Shown here: positions 51,294 to 60,917 of the stretch, piece after piece
Position numbering within the stretch: position 1 is the stretch's first letter
Layout of the letters: every line of letters begins with the position of its first letter
Source of the DNA: Burkholderiales bacterium
Lineage (GTDB): Bacteria; Pseudomonadota; Gammaproteobacteria; Burkholderiales; SG8-39
Assembly: GCA_026417035.1 (NCBI GenBank)
Contig: JAOAEA010000001.1
Location: forward strand, 1 to 64,000
DNA: 64,000 nt
Reading direction: 5' to 3'
Translations under genes and position numbers: made by a program
Notes under the pieces: model-generated
Seen by the model: only the letters and a program-made list of their open reading frames with translations
Told to the model about the DNA's origin: nothing
Database searches by the model: none

Positions 51294-52343
51294 CTACAGC
51301 GCGTCGTTGAGCGAGACGCCCGCGCCGATGGTGGTCTGGTTCCAGTTGTAGTCGATCATGCTCTCGCCGTAGCCGCTGAACGCCTGCACGTAGGCGCGCA
51401 GCGGGCCGAGGAGCCGCGGCGACATCCAGGTGAGCTCGGCCGCGCCCTTGCCCTTGCTGAGGTTGCCGCGGCCCATGAGCGAGAAGCTGTGCCCGCGCCA
51501 CTTGTAGATCGCGGTGAGGCTCCCGTAACCGTAGTAGTCGGTGATGTCGGGGTTGTCTTCCTTGTAGTTGAACGGGTACCAGACCTTCGCGAGCAGCGCG
51601 AAGTCGCCGCGCTCGATGCCGAAGGTCGCGACGATGCGGTCCCAGCTCCGCGACAGGATGTCGGTGCGCCCGTTCGACTGGTGGTTGTAGCCGACGTTCA
51701 AGAGATTCCACTGGAAACCGCCGCCGAGGTCGAGCCCGGGGCGGTAGCTCACGAAGAGCTCCGGCATGTAGTTCGTCTCGCGGAACGGCCGCGAGGTGTC
51801 GCCGTTGTAGACCTGCCACTGGTTCTGCTGCGTGTAGGCCGCCCAGACGCCCCAGCGGCGGTCGTCGGTCGTCCACAGCCTGAACTTGAAGCTCAGCTGG
51901 AACTTGGCCTCGACGTCGTCGAGGTTCACCGGCTTGCCGGCCGCCTGGAAGAGCGGCACGTAGGGCGCGGTGTTGAGGTCGTTGGTGTAACGCGCGAAGA
52001 GGAGGTAATTCTGGTTGTAGAGGTCGATGGCGTAGCGGCTCGAGCCGGGCTCGAAGCCCCACGCGGCGTCGATCAGCGAGGCCGGCGCGCGCAGGGCGCC
52101 TGCTGCCGCCTGCGCGCCGGTGTCGCCCACGGCGGAAGGCGGCTCGGGGAGCTTGGCGGGCGCCGGCGCCGGCACGGCGGCCGGGCCGCGCCCGCTCGCG
52201 CGGTCGTAACACGCGAGGCGCTCGGCGTCCGATGCGATCGCGGCGCACTCGGCGATCGCAGCCGGGACCTGGGCGCGCACGGCACCCGGGAAGATGGCCA
52301 TGGCGGCCAGGGCCGCGGCGGCGAGGCGAAGGGCATGATTCAT
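51294..52343 (-). CDS. pldA: outer-membrane phospholipase A1
   Basis: A 349-residue outer-membrane barrel enzyme that hydrolyses phospholipids that have reached the outer leaflet. The signal peptide (LRLAAAALAAMAIFPGAVRA) is followed by a short Cys-containing segment and a Pro/Ala linker (residues 50-75). The catalytic motif YNHQSNGRTDILSRSWDRI, near residue 235, contains the His and Ser nucleophile in the OMPLA pattern (HQSNGxxxxxSRSWxR), with the Asn in the partner strand region. It converges with the urea transporter (43-base gap). It lies downstream of the small membrane protein and efflux genes on the same strand. Confidence 0.93.
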   Translation of the reverse strand: MNHALRLAAAALAAMAIFPGAVRAQVPAAIAECAAIASDAERLACYDRASGRGPAAVPAPAPAKLPEPPSAVGDTGAQAAAGALRAPASLIDAAWGFEPGSSRYAIDLYNQNYLLFARYTNDLNTAPYVPLFQAAGKPVNLDDVEAKFQLSFKFRLWTTDDRRWGVWAAYTQQNQWQVYNGDTSRPFRETNYMPELFVSYRPGLDLGGGFQWNLLNVGYNHQSNGRTDILSRSWDRIVATFGIERGDFALLAKVWYPFNYKEDNPDITDYYGYGSLTAIYKWRGHSFSLMGRGNLSKGKGAAELTWMSPRLLGPLRAYVQAFSGYGESMIDYNWNQTTIGAGVSLNDAL

Positions 52344-52444
52344 CGTCGTTCCTCGAATCGGGTTGCGGGTCCGGGCGGGCGCGGATGCGCTGCCACGGGC
52401 GAAGAGAATCGGGCGGGGCGCCGCGCCCAAGCGCCCGCGGCGCG

Positions 52445-53038
52445 TCATGATCGGCCCTCGCGCGCGGCGCCGTCGCTCGCGACGAGGCGCACCGGCATCG
52501 CGGCGAGGCGGTCGAAGAGCCGCGCGTCGCCGAGGATCGGCCACCAGTCGTAGAGGAAGATCTCCATCGGCCGCCACAGCGCGACCCACGCGCCGATGAC
52601 GATGCTCTCGTGCAGAAACCGGCCGTAGGCGTGCTCGCCGACGAGGTGCGCGACGAGGTCGCCGACGACATTCGCCGCGGCGACGAACGCAAGCCCGATG
52701 ACGAGCGCCCAGCGCCCGGTGGCGAAGAGCCGCTTCAGCCGCGCGCGCGCCTCCTGCGCGGCGTGGCCGAAGTATTCGTGCACCGCCTGCTCGAGCACGG
52801 CGGCGCCCTCGGGCGTCGGCGTCTCCCGCGAGAGCTGCACGACGAGGGCGAGCGGCGCGTCGCGGTGCAGCTCGCGCGCCCAGTTGACGATGAACTGCTC
52901 CGCGTTCGGGTCGAGGTCCCGCTCGCGGAAGGGCGCCGGGTCCATCGCGTTGAAGAGCTGCTTCAGCTCGCCGACGTGGACCTCGATGCGCTGGGTGCCC
53001 CGCGGGAGCGGATCGTCCGAGCCGCCGCGCTCGACCAT
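52445..53038 (-). CDS. two-helix membrane protein of unknown function
   Basis: A 197-residue protein. Residues 15-70 form a soluble domain (TQRIEVHVGELKQLFNAMDP, ERDLDPNAEQFIVNWARELH, LALVVQLSRETP). Residues about 108-155 hold two transmembrane segments (WALVIGLAFVAAANVVGDLV, ESIVIGAWVALWRPM). The end is basic. The ATG at 53038 has GGGGAGG upstream, a strong site. It begins 19 bases after the RND pump gene on the same strand and is probably in its operon. I do not recognise a named family. Confidence 0.7.
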   Translation of the reverse strand: MVERGGSDDPLPRGTQRIEVHVGELKQLFNAMDPAPFRERDLDPNAEQFIVNWARELHRDAPLALVVQLSRETPTPEGAAVLEQAVHEYFGHAAQEARARLKRLFATGRWALVIGLAFVAAANVVGDLVAHLVGEHAYGRFLHESIVIGAWVALWRPMEIFLYDWWPILGDARLFDRLAAMPVRLVASDGAAREGRS

Positions 53039-53057
53039 GGCGTCCTCCCCGCGCGCC

Positions 53058-56000
53058 CTACGCCGCCGCGCCCTTCGCGCCCGCGGGAGGCGCTGCCTCG
53101 CCGGGCCGGCCGCCGAAAACGGTGACGTAGAGCGTCGGCAGGACGACGAGCGTGAGCAGGGTGGCGACCAGCAGTCCGCCCATGATGGCGAACGCCATCG
53201 GTCCCCAGAAGACGGTGGGCGCGATCGGGATGAGGCCGAGCACGGTGGAGAGCGCGGCAAGCGAGAGCGGGCGCATGCGCGAGCTCGCTGCCGCGACCAC
53301 CGCGTCCCACACGCTCTTGCCCTCGGCGCGATCGGTCTCGATCTGGACGACGAGGATGACTGCGTTCTTCGCCACCATCCCGATCAGCGCCAGGATGCCG
53401 AGGATCGCCACGAAACCGAGCGGGCGGTTGAAGACGAGCAGCGCGAGCACGACACCGATCAGCGCGAGCGGCAGCACCGCGACCACGATGCCGACGCGGC
53501 GGAAGCTCTGCAGCTGGAACATGAGCACGGTGAGCATCAGCCCGAGCATGAGCGGGACGACGGCGAACACCGACGCCTGCGACACCGCGCTCTCCTCGGC
53601 GATGCCGCCGAGCTCGACGCGGTAGCCCTTGGGAAGCTTCGCCGCGAGCGCGTCGATCTTCGGCTCGAGCTCCGCCACCACCGTGTCGGGCAGCACGCCG
53701 GGCGCGACGTCGGCGCGGACGGTGAGCGTCGGCACGCGGTTGCGGCGCCAGACGAGCGGGTACTCCTCGCCGTACTCGAAGGTGGCGAACTGGCCGAGCG
53801 GCACGGTGCGCCCGCCCGGCAGCGGCACCTGCAGCGACCGCAGCGTGTCGATCTGGGCGCGCTCCTCGCCGACGGCGCGGGCGACGACGTCCACGAGATA
53901 GATGTCGTCGCGGATCTGCGTGACCGTCGTCCCGGTGATCGACGCGTTGAGCACGCCGCCGAGCGCCGCGGAGGAGACGCCGAGGCTCCGCGCCTGGTCC
54001 TGGTCCACCTTGACGCGGAGCTGCCGCGCCGGCTCCATCCAGTCGAAGTTGATGCGCCGTGCGTTCGGCGTGGAGGCCACGGTCTGCGCCACCTGCTGCG
54101 CGATGCGCGCGACCTCGTCCTTGTCGGGGCCGCTCACCCGGTACTGCAGGGGCCAGCCCACCGGCGGCCCGAGCTCGAGCGGCCAGATCCCCGACACGAC
54201 CTCCGGAAACTCCTCGGCGAGCAGCTTCTCGAGCTTCGCCTCGAGGCGCCGGCGCGCCTCGAAGCTCTTCGCCACCACCACCGCCTGGCCGAAGAAGTCG
54301 TTCGCGAGCTGCACGTTGAGCGGCAGGTAGAAGCGGATCGCGCCGCGGCCCACGTAGGTGCTCCAGCTCTCGACGTCCGGATCCTTGGCGAGCGCCGCGT
54401 CGAAGCGTTTGGTCACCGCCTCGGTGGCGAAGATCGAGGCGTTCTGGCGCAGGGCGAGGTCGACGACCAGCTCGGGGCGGTCGGAGGACGGGAAGAACTG
54501 TCGCGGCACGAAACGCGAGCCGTACACCGCGGCCACGAAGACCGCGAGCGAAAGCGCGATGGTCAACCACTTCGCGCGCATGGCGAATTCGAGGAAGCGC
54601 TTGTAGGCGTTCTCGACCCTGCCCGGCTTCTCCTGCCCGGCGCCGCCCTTGGGGGCTTTGAGGATGGCGAGCCCGATGACCGGCGCGAAGATCACCGCCA
54701 CGAGCCACGAGGTGACGAGCGCGATCGCGACCACGGCGAAGATCGAGAACGTGTACTCGCCCGCGGAGCTGCGCGCGAACCCGATCGGCACGAAGCTCGC
54801 GATGGTGATCAGCGTCCCGGCGAGCATCGGCGCGGCGAGGGTCCGGTACGCGAAGGTGCCGGCCTGCTCTTTGGTGTCGCCGGCGGCGAGGCGCCGCAGG
54901 ATCGCGTCCACCGTGGTCATCGCGTCGTCCACGAGCAGCGCCAGCGCGATGATGAGCGCGCCGAGCGAGATGCGGTGCAGGTCGATGTGGACGACCTGCA
55001 TCACCGCGAAGACGACGGCGAGCGTGAGCGGAATGGCGGTCGCCACCACCATGCCGGGCCGCAGGCCGAGCATGACGAAGCTCGCGCCGAGGATGATGAC
55101 GATGGCCTGCCACAGCGAGGTCATGAAATCGCTGATGGCGAGATCCACGACGACCGACTGGTCGGTGACCAGGTGGGGCTCGATGCCGATCGGAAGATTC
55201 GCGCGGATGTCCGCCATCTCGGCCTTGAGGTTCTTGCCGAGCTGCAGGATGTCGCCGCCGTCGCGCATGGAAATCGCGAGCCCGATCGCCGGCACGCCGT
55301 TCACCCGGAACATCGGCTGCGGCGGGTCGGCGTAGCCGCGGCGGATGGTGGCGATGTCCGAGAGGGGCACGAGGCGGTCGCCGACGCGGAAGTTGACCTT
55401 CTTCAGGTCCTCCTCGGTCTCGAAGGCGCCGGACACGCGCAGGAAGATGCGCTCGCCGCCGGTCTGCATCACGCCGGTGGGGCGGACCAGGTTCTGCGCC
55501 TGGAGCTGCTGCACGAGCTGCGCGTAGGACAGTCCGAGCCCGGCGAGCCGCGCGGTGGAGAACTCGAGGTAGACGCGCTCGTCCTGCGCGCCGAGGATCT
55601 CGATCTTCGAGACATCGGGCACGGTGAGCAGGCGCGAGCGCGCGTGCTCCACGTAGTCGCGCAGCTCCCGCTGGCCGAAGCCGTCGGCGGTGAAGCCGTA
55701 GATGATGCCGAAGGTGTCGCCGAAGTCGTCGTTCAGGCCCGGGCCGAGCACGCCCTGCGGCAGGGTCCCGCGGATGTCGCCCATGCTGTTGCGGACCTGC
55801 TGCCAGATGGGCGGAATCTCGGGCGCGCTCGTGGACTGGCGCAGCTCCACGAAGATGATGGTGGTGCCCGCCGTGGTGTAGCTGCGCAGGCGGTCGAGTT
55901 TGTCCGTCTCCTGGAGCTTGCGCTCGAGGCGCTCGGTGACCTGCAGGAGCATGTCCTCGAGGGACGCGCCCGGCCACGCGGCGGAAACGACCATGGTGCG

Positions 56001-56135
56001 GATCGTGATCGGCGGGTCCTCGCCGCGGCCGAGACTCTTGAACGCCATCGTCCCGGCGACCACCGCCACGATCATGAAGAACACGACCAGCGAGCGGCGC
56101 CCGAGGGCCCACTCCGAAAGGTTCGGGCCGATCAC
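53058..56135 (-). CDS. RND efflux pump inner-membrane subunit
   Basis: A 1025-residue proton-driven efflux transporter of the AcrB/MexF superfamily with 12 helices and two large periplasmic loops. Features include LGRGEDPPITIRTMVVSAAWPG-like start (residues 36-55), IALALLVDDAMTTVDAILRR near residue 400 (proton-relay Asp pair in helix 4), FVPIGFARSSAGEYTFSIF near 462 and the C-terminal LIPIAPTVFWGPMAFAIMGG. The start is a GTG that overlaps the stop of the fusion-protein gene (GTGA). No outer-membrane channel gene is in the unit, so a TolC-like protein must come from elsewhere. The substrate is unknown. Confidence 0.93.
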   Translation of the reverse strand: MIGPNLSEWALGRRSLVVFFMIVAVVAGTMAFKSLGRGEDPPITIRTMVVSAAWPGASLEDMLLQVTERLERKLQETDKLDRLRSYTTAGTTIIFVELRQSTSAPEIPPIWQQVRNSMGDIRGTLPQGVLGPGLNDDFGDTFGIIYGFTADGFGQRELRDYVEHARSRLLTVPDVSKIEILGAQDERVYLEFSTARLAGLGLSYAQLVQQLQAQNLVRPTGVMQTGGERIFLRVSGAFETEEDLKKVNFRVGDRLVPLSDIATIRRGYADPPQPMFRVNGVPAIGLAISMRDGGDILQLGKNLKAEMADIRANLPIGIEPHLVTDQSVVVDLAISDFMTSLWQAIVIILGASFVMLGLRPGMVVATAIPLTLAVVFAVMQVVHIDLHRISLGALIIALALLVDDAMTTVDAILRRLAAGDTKEQAGTFAYRTLAAPMLAGTLITIASFVPIGFARSSAGEYTFSIFAVVAIALVTSWLVAVIFAPVIGLAILKAPKGGAGQEKPGRVENAYKRFLEFAMRAKWLTIALSLAVFVAAVYGSRFVPRQFFPSSDRPELVVDLALRQNASIFATEAVTKRFDAALAKDPDVESWSTYVGRGAIRFYLPLNVQLANDFFGQAVVVAKSFEARRRLEAKLEKLLAEEFPEVVSGIWPLELGPPVGWPLQYRVSGPDKDEVARIAQQVAQTVASTPNARRINFDWMEPARQLRVKVDQDQARSLGVSSAALGGVLNASITGTTVTQIRDDIYLVDVVARAVGEERAQIDTLRSLQVPLPGGRTVPLGQFATFEYGEEYPLVWRRNRVPTLTVRADVAPGVLPDTVVAELEPKIDALAAKLPKGYRVELGGIAEESAVSQASVFAVVPLMLGLMLTVLMFQLQSFRRVGIVVAVLPLALIGVVLALLVFNRPLGFVAILGILALIGMVAKNAVILVVQIETDRAEGKSVWDAVVAAASSRMRPLSLAALSTVLGLIPIAPTVFWGPMAFAIMGGLLVATLLTLVVLPTLYVTVFGGRPGEAAPPAGAKGAAA

Positions 56136-57226
56136 TTCGCGGCTCCGAGCAGGCGCACCTTCTGGCCGGTGTGCAGCGCCTGGACGCCGGCGGTCACGAC
56201 CACGTCGCCCGCCTCGAGGCCCTCGGCGACGACGACCCGCTCGGCGTCGTGGCTCGCCACCCGGATCGGGCGCTGCGAAACGGTCTGCGTCCTGGGATCG
56301 ACGATCCACACCGCCGGCTCGGGGCCGGCGCGGACCAGGGCGGACCCGGGGATCTCGATCGCCGGGGCCTTGTCCATCCGGAAGCTGCCCGTCACCGTGG
56401 AGCCGAGACGCATGCCCGCAGGCGGATCGATCAGCCCGACGCGCACCTGGAACGTCCCGGTCACCGGGTCGGCGCGCGGCGAGACCTCGCGCACGCGGCC
56501 CTTCGCCGCGACGCTCGGGTCGCCGGTGAGCACGACGGTGATCTCGGGATTGGCGGGCGCGCGGTCCTTGATCTGCGCCGGCACGTCGAACACCGCGTCG
56601 ACACCGGCCTTGCGCGCCGCCTGCACGATCATGCGGCCGGCAGGCACGACCTCGCCCGGCTCGGCACCCACCGCCGCGACGGTGCCGGGCGCGTCGGCGA
56701 CGAGACGCGTGTAGCTCAACCGGTTCTGCGCGAGCTCGACCTGCGACCGCGCGGCGACGACCGACGCCTCGGCGCTCTTGGCGTTCGCCGCGATCTGGTC
56801 GAACGCCGCCTGCGAAATGAAGCGCTGCGCGAGCAGCTCGCGCTGCCGGTTGAGGTTGTTCCGCTGCTCGACGGCCACGGCTTCCGCGGCGGCGAGCTGC
56901 GCGCGCGCCGAGGCGAGCGCCGCCTCCTCGTTCGAGGCGTCGAGCCGGGCGAGGAGCTGGCCCGGCCGGATCGCGTCGCCCACGCGCACCGGGCGTTCGA
57001 TCATGCGCCCGTCGATGCGGAAGGCGTAGTTCACCTCGGTCTGCGCCTGCACGGTGCCGGTGAGCGTCACCGTCTGCCCGGCGGCGAGCTTCATCACCGT
57101 CATCGTGCGCACCGGCCGCACCTCGGGCGGCGGCGGCTCGGGGGCGGGCCTGCACCCTGCGATCAGGATGGCTCCTGCGAGGGCGACGGGTGCCGCGCGC
57201 GCGGCGAGACGGCTGGGCTTCGGCAT
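56132..57226 (-). CDS. RND efflux periplasmic adaptor (membrane fusion lipoprotein)
   Basis: A 364-residue adaptor that links the RND pump to an outer-membrane channel. The lipobox (ALAGAILIAGC, Cys at residue 25) marks it as a lipoprotein. Domains in order are a first beta/lipoyl half (RVGDAIRPGQLLARLDASNEE), a helical hairpin (ARAQLAAAEAVAVEQRNNLNRQ), the second lipoyl half (VAAVGAEPGEVVPAGRM) and a beta-barrel (RVREVSPRADPVTGTFQVRV). The start may be ATG at 57226 or an in-frame GTG at 57241 that has a better ribosome site. It is first in the unit, 124 bases after arcA. Confidence 0.9.
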   Translation of the reverse strand: MPKPSRLAARAAPVALAGAILIAGCRPAPEPPPPEVRPVRTMTVMKLAAGQTVTLTGTVQAQTEVNYAFRIDGRMIERPVRVGDAIRPGQLLARLDASNEEAALASARAQLAAAEAVAVEQRNNLNRQRELLAQRFISQAAFDQIAANAKSAEASVVAARSQVELAQNRLSYTRLVADAPGTVAAVGAEPGEVVPAGRMIVQAARKAGVDAVFDVPAQIKDRAPANPEITVVLTGDPSVAAKGRVREVSPRADPVTGTFQVRVGLIDPPAGMRLGSTVTGSFRMDKAPAIEIPGSALVRAGPEPAVWIVDPRTQTVSQRPIRVASHDAERVVVAEGLEAGDVVVTAGVQALHTGQKVRLLGAAK

Positions 57227-57326
57227 GGCATGGACGGGCACGACCACCCCCGGGAGATTCGCGTTTCGGGACCGACGCAGCGGCGCCCGCATGTTAATCG
57301 AACCGGGCCGCCGGCGATCGCGGCCC

Positions 57327-57344
57327 CGGCTGCGGCGCCAGCCG
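57327..57344. terminator. hairpin after arcA
   Basis: CGGCTG and CAGCCG with a six-base loop lie just after the arcA stop on the minus strand, before the efflux genes. No T-run follows. Confidence 0.35.
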
Positions 57345-57350
57345 CTAGTG

Positions 57351-58601
57351 CTAGTAGTCGACCGGGTCGCGGATGATCGGGCAGGTCATGCAGTGCCCGC
57401 CGCCGCGGCCGCGGCCGAGCTCCGCCCCGACGATGGTGATCACCTCGATGCCTTCCTTGCGCAGCAGCGTGTTCGTGTAGGTGTTGCGGTCGTACGCGAA
57501 TACCACCCCGGGCGAGGCGCAGACGAGGTTCGCGCCGCTGTCCCACTGCGTGCGCTCGCGCATGTAGGCGGTGCCGCCGGTCTCGACGACGCGCATCTTC
57601 TTCAGGCCGAGCGCATCGCGCACGGTGTCCACGAACGAACCCTTGTCCTTGCGCAGCTCGACCCCGCCGCCCTTGTCGCTCGGGTAATACGAGTAGGCGT
57701 GGATGTTGTAGACGATGTCCGGATACAGCAGCACGCAGTCGCGGTCGGCGAAGGTGAAGATGGTGTCCAAGTGCATCGCCGCGCGCAGCTTCGGCATCGC
57801 TGCGACGATGACGCGGGGCGCCGCGCCCTTGTCGAACAGCGCCTTCGCCACCTGGCTGATCGCCTGGCGCGAGGTGCGCTCGCTCATGCCGATCAGCACG
57901 TTGCCCTTGCCGATCGGCATCACGTCGCCGCCCTCGATGGTGGCGAGGCCGTGGTCCTGCGTCGGGTCGCCCCACCACACGTTCACTTTGCCGGCGAAGT
58001 CGGGGTGGAACTTGTAGATCGATGTCGTGAGGATGGTTTCCTCGTGGCGCGCCGGCCAGTACAGCGCGTTCAGCGTCACGCCGCCGTAGATCCAGCAGGT
58101 CGTGTCGCGCGTGTAGAGCGTGTTGGGCAGCGGCGGCAGCAGGTATTCGGTGACGCCCGCAGCGTCCTTGATGAGCTTCAGCTGCTCGCCGCCGATTCTC
58201 TCGGGGAATTCCTCGGTCGAGAGACCGCCGATCAGCGTCTCGGCGAGATCGCGGTCGGAAAGGCCGTTGAGGTAGCTCTTGATCTCGTCGACGAGCCCCA
58301 GGCCGACCTGGTTCGGCACCACCTGGTTGTCGATGATCCACTTCTTCGCCTCGGGCACGGCGAGGGTCTCGGTGAGGAGGTTGTGCATCTCCACGACATC
58401 GACACCGCGGTCGCGCATCTTCTGCATGAAGTCGAAGTGGTCGCGCTTGGCGTTCTCCACCCACAGCACGTCGTCGAAGAGCAGCGCGTCGCAGTTGGAG
58501 GGCGTCAGCCGCTGGTGCGCGCGCCCCGGGGCGCACACCATCACCTTGTGCAGCTGGCCGACCTCCGAGTGGACGCCGAAGGGCTTCTGTTGCGTGGCCA
58601 T
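57351..58601 (-). CDS. arcA: arginine deiminase
   Basis: A 416-residue enzyme that converts L-arginine to citrulline and ammonia. It is a guanidine-modifying (pentein) enzyme with the catalytic Cys in the C-terminal [17 protein letters not shown], the His/Asp region [15 protein letters not shown] near residue 272 and [19 protein letters not shown] near 220. The N terminus [20 protein letters not shown] is typical. It lies 16 bases after arcD and is co-transcribed with it. Ornithine carbamoyltransferase (arcB) and carbamate kinase (arcC), which normally complete the ATP-yielding pathway, are not in the window. Confidence 0.96.
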   Translation of the reverse strand: MATQQKPFGVHSEVGQLHKVMVCAPGRAHQRLTPSNCDALLFDDVLWVENAKRDHFDFMQKMRDRGVDVVEMHNLLTETLAVPEAKKWIIDNQVVPNQVGLGLVDEIKSYLNGLSDRDLAETLIGGLSTEEFPERIGGEQLKLIKDAAGVTEYLLPPLPNTLYTRDTTCWIYGGVTLNALYWPARHEETILTTSIYKFHPDFAGKVNVWWGDPTQDHGLATIEGGDVMPIGKGNVLIGMSERTSRQAISQVAKALFDKGAAPRVIVAAMPKLRAAMHLDTIFTFADRDCVLLYPDIVYNIHAYSYYPSDKGGGVELRKDKGSFVDTVRDALGLKKMRVVETGGTAYMRERTQWDSGANLVCASPGVVFAYDRNTYTNTLLRKEGIEVITIVGAELGRGRGGGHCMTCPIIRDPVDY

Positions 58602-58617
58602 GCGAACCTCCAGGGAA

Positions 58618-60051
58618 TCAGATGGTGATGTAACCCGTCGCCAGCCCGTGCACGGCGATGACCGCGAGCACGACGGCGACGACGAAGACGATCCACTCGA
58701 ACGACCGGTCGAAGAGCGGCTTGCCCTGCTCGCGGCGGGTCCAGAAGTACAGGACGGTGCCGGGGCCGTAGAGGAGGCCCGACAGCACCGTGAACTTCCA
58801 GCCCGCGGCGTAGAGGAGGAACACCGTGTAGACGACGGCCAGGCTGGCGAACACGAGGTCCGTCTTTCGGTCCTGCGCGTCCTTCTCGTAGGTCTCGCCG
58901 CGCTTCGTGAGCCGATACCCGTAGAGGGCCACGAGGAAGAACGGGATCAGGGTCATCACGCTCGTCATGCTGAGCATCAGCGTGAAGGCGTCGGTGGACC
59001 AGTAGGTGCTGATCACGAAGAGCTGCACCACGATGTTGGAGAGCCACAGCCCCGCCGCCGGCACTTGGTTCTTGTTCTCGGTGCCGAAGACCTTCGGCAT
59101 GTCGCGGTTCTTGCCCGCGGCGAACAGCACCTCGGCGCAGATCAGCGACCAGGCGAGGTACGCCCCCAGCACGGACACGAGCAGGCCGACGCTGATGAAG
59201 ATCGCGCCCCACGGCCCCACCACCGCTTCGAGCACCGAGGCCATCGACGGCTGGCGCATGCCGGCGATGTCCGCGCGCTCGAGCACGGCGTAGGGCAGCA
59301 GGGTGACGAGCACGAGGAGGCAGGTCACCGAGAGGAAGCCGAAGATGGTCGCCATCCCCACGTGCTCGCGCTTCTGCGCCATGCGCGAATAGACGCTCGC
59401 GCCCTCGATGCCGAGGAACACGAACACGGTGACGAGCATCGTCGCGCGCACCTGCTCGAAGAGGCTCGTGCCCTCGTAGCCCTTGCCGCCGAAGAAGTTG
59501 GCGCTGAAGAGGTCGAACTCGAACGCGAAGATCAGGATGACGATGAAGGTGAGGATCGGCACGATCTTCGCGACCGTGACCACCTGGTTGATGAACGCGG
59601 CCTGCTTCGTGCCGCGCAGGATCGTGAAGTGGAACGCCCAGATGCCGACCGACGCGACCGCGATCGCGGTGGGCGTGTTGCCATCGCCGAACACCGGGAA
59701 GAACGCGCCGAGCGTGGACTTGATGAGCACCCAGTACGAGACGTTGCCGATGCAGGAGCCGATCCAGTAGCCGAAGACCGAGAGGAAGCCGAGGTAGTCG
59801 CCGAAGCCGGCCTTCGCGTAGGCGTACACGCCGGCGTCGAGGTCGGGCTTGCGCTCGGCGAGGAACTGGAAGACGCGGGCAAGCGTGTACATGCCGCCCG
59901 CGGCGATGCACCACGCGATGATCGCGCCGAACGGCCCGGTCGCGATGCCGAAGGTCCGCGGCAGCGAGAAGATCCCCGAACCGACCATGCTGCCCACCAC
60001 CATTGCGGTGAGGGCGAACAGCGAGAGCTTCTGCGTCGATGCTTCGGACAT
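58618..60051 (-). CDS. arcD: arginine:ornithine antiporter (ArcD, APC family)
   Basis: A 477-residue amino-acid exchanger with about 12 helices. The N-terminal [40 protein letters not shown] near residue 95, [20 protein letters not shown] near 225 and [22 protein letters not shown] near 300 are typical of basic amino-acid antiporters of the APC family. It would take up arginine in exchange for ornithine or, if citrulline is not processed further, for citrulline. The start ATG at 60051 follows AGGGAGG. A candidate sigma-70 promoter and a palindromic operator are upstream. Confidence 0.9.
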   Translation of the reverse strand: MSEASTQKLSLFALTAMVVGSMVGSGIFSLPRTFGIATGPFGAIIAWCIAAGGMYTLARVFQFLAERKPDLDAGVYAYAKAGFGDYLGFLSVFGYWIGSCIGNVSYWVLIKSTLGAFFPVFGDGNTPTAIAVASVGIWAFHFTILRGTKQAAFINQVVTVAKIVPILTFIVILIFAFEFDLFSANFFGGKGYEGTSLFEQVRATMLVTVFVFLGIEGASVYSRMAQKREHVGMATIFGFLSVTCLLVLVTLLPYAVLERADIAGMRQPSMASVLEAVVGPWGAIFISVGLLVSVLGAYLAWSLICAEVLFAAGKNRDMPKVFGTENKNQVPAAGLWLSNIVVQLFVISTYWSTDAFTLMLSMTSVMTLIPFFLVALYGYRLTKRGETYEKDAQDRKTDLVFASLAVVYTVFLLYAAGWKFTVLSGLLYGPGTVLYFWTRREQGKPLFDRSFEWIVFVVAVVLAVIAVHGLATGYITI

Positions 60052-60199
60052 GCTGCCTCCCTGGGGACCGCGGTCGGACGATTGCCGCGCGGAAAGCCTC
60101 AGCGGCTCGGGTGCCCTGCGGCGGGCGTATCCGCACCCGCCGGCGTGAGTTTCGGGCGCCGGCCATCCGGCGGTGATGGCCGCGCGAAAGAACGGCCCG

Positions 60200-60228
60200 A
60201 TTCTCCCCGAGCCCGATGGGGGTGGCAA
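60200..60228 (-). promoter_or_regulatory. candidate promoter of arcD-arcA (TTGCCA-17-GAGAAT)
   Basis: On the minus strand TTGCCA (60228-60223) and GAGAAT (60205-60200) are spaced by 17 bases, giving a leader of about 140 bases before the arcD ATG. No FNR/ANR box is seen here, unlike many arc operons. Confidence 0.5.
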
Positions 60229-60276
60229 TACGACCGGGGGCCGACGCCGCGCAGCGGAGCAGCGGCCGTGCCGCTT

Positions 60277-60294
60277 TGTTCCATTACCGAAACA
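60277..60294. promoter_or_regulatory. palindromic operator-like site, IclR type
   Basis: TGTTCC-ATTACC-GAAACA is an inverted repeat with one mismatch per arm, similar in layout to GTTCC-type sites of IclR-family regulators. It lies about 50 bases upstream of the arcD -35 and 62 bases after the stop of the truncated iclR-like gene. Confidence 0.4.
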
Positions 60295-60355
60295 CAAGCT
60301 CCCCACGGCTGCGCAGGCAGCGGTGCGATCCGCGGCCCGCGGCGGCGCGGCAACA

Positions 60356-60712
60356 TCAATCCTGCCGCGACCGGACGATTCCGGAGTGCGATGGACGCGG
60401 GCCGATCGGGGTCGCGGGCGAGAGACCAGCGACGAACCGTGGCGCCGCTCCCTCGACGCCGCCGCGGCGCTCCAGCGCGAACCGCGCGAGGGCCGGACCG
60501 ATGCGGTAGACGGAGCCGTTCACGCGCTCGAGCCAGCCGAACGCTTCGAGCGTGGCGATGAGGCGGAAGACGCTCGTGCGCGGCAATCCGAGCGCCCGGC
60601 AGATGTCCGGCGCGGCGAGCGCCTCGCGCTCGCGGTCGAACAGGGCGAGGATGCTCAGGCCACGCGCGAGCGCGGGAACGCGATAGCGGTCGGGTGGCGA
60701 AGGGGCGTTCAA
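60356..60712 (-). pseudogene. truncated IclR-family regulator (DNA-binding domain only)
   Basis: A 118-codon frame. Residues 7-78 match the winged-helix domain of IclR regulators (YRVPALARGLSILALFDRER, ICRALGLPRTSVFRLIATLE, GWLERVNGSVYRIGPALARF). Full-length IclR proteins are 240-270 residues; the ligand-binding domain is missing, and after residue 80 the sequence is Arg/Gly/Pro-rich and unrelated. I start at TTG 60712, which has CCGGAGCG upstream; no ATG is available. It lies upstream of arcD on the same strand and divergent from a broken LysR gene. It is most likely a decayed gene, though a short DNA-binding protein could still be made. Confidence 0.7.
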
Positions 60713-60917
60713 GGAAGCGCTCCGGTTGCAGAAGGGCTTGCCCGCGGGATTGCGAGAAGCCTGGCGGAGTGTAGCCCGCAGCGCGCGAGGAGCGCCAATC
60801 CGCTTTTTTTCACGAGGCAATAACCAAACGCATTTACTCCGCGCCCACCCGGCGGTGGCCTCCGACGAGCCACGCGGCCGGGCCTGCACGCGGGGATGGC
60901 AACGGAGGGAAGGAAGG

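Larger units (their letters stand above)
60052..60355. other. 304-bp region between arcD and the truncated iclR-like gene
   Basis: No gene is supported; the minus-strand frames do not resemble the missing IclR effector domain. It contains a candidate arcD promoter (60200-60228) and a palindromic operator-like site (60277-60294). Confidence 0.55.

Noticed and set aside
52698-56714. 1338-codon plus-strand frame over the RND genes
   Set aside because: Longest antisense frame of the window but low complexity; RND and adaptor proteins are unambiguous on the other strand.
60052-60355. FNR/ANR box expected before arcD
   Set aside because: Only a single half-site (ATCAA at 60355-60359) is present; no TTGATN4ATCAA.
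60099-60359. Possible remains of the IclR effector domain between arcD and the truncated gene
   Set aside because: None of the minus-strand frames resembles the GAF-like IclR domain; the domain seems deleted rather than frameshifted.
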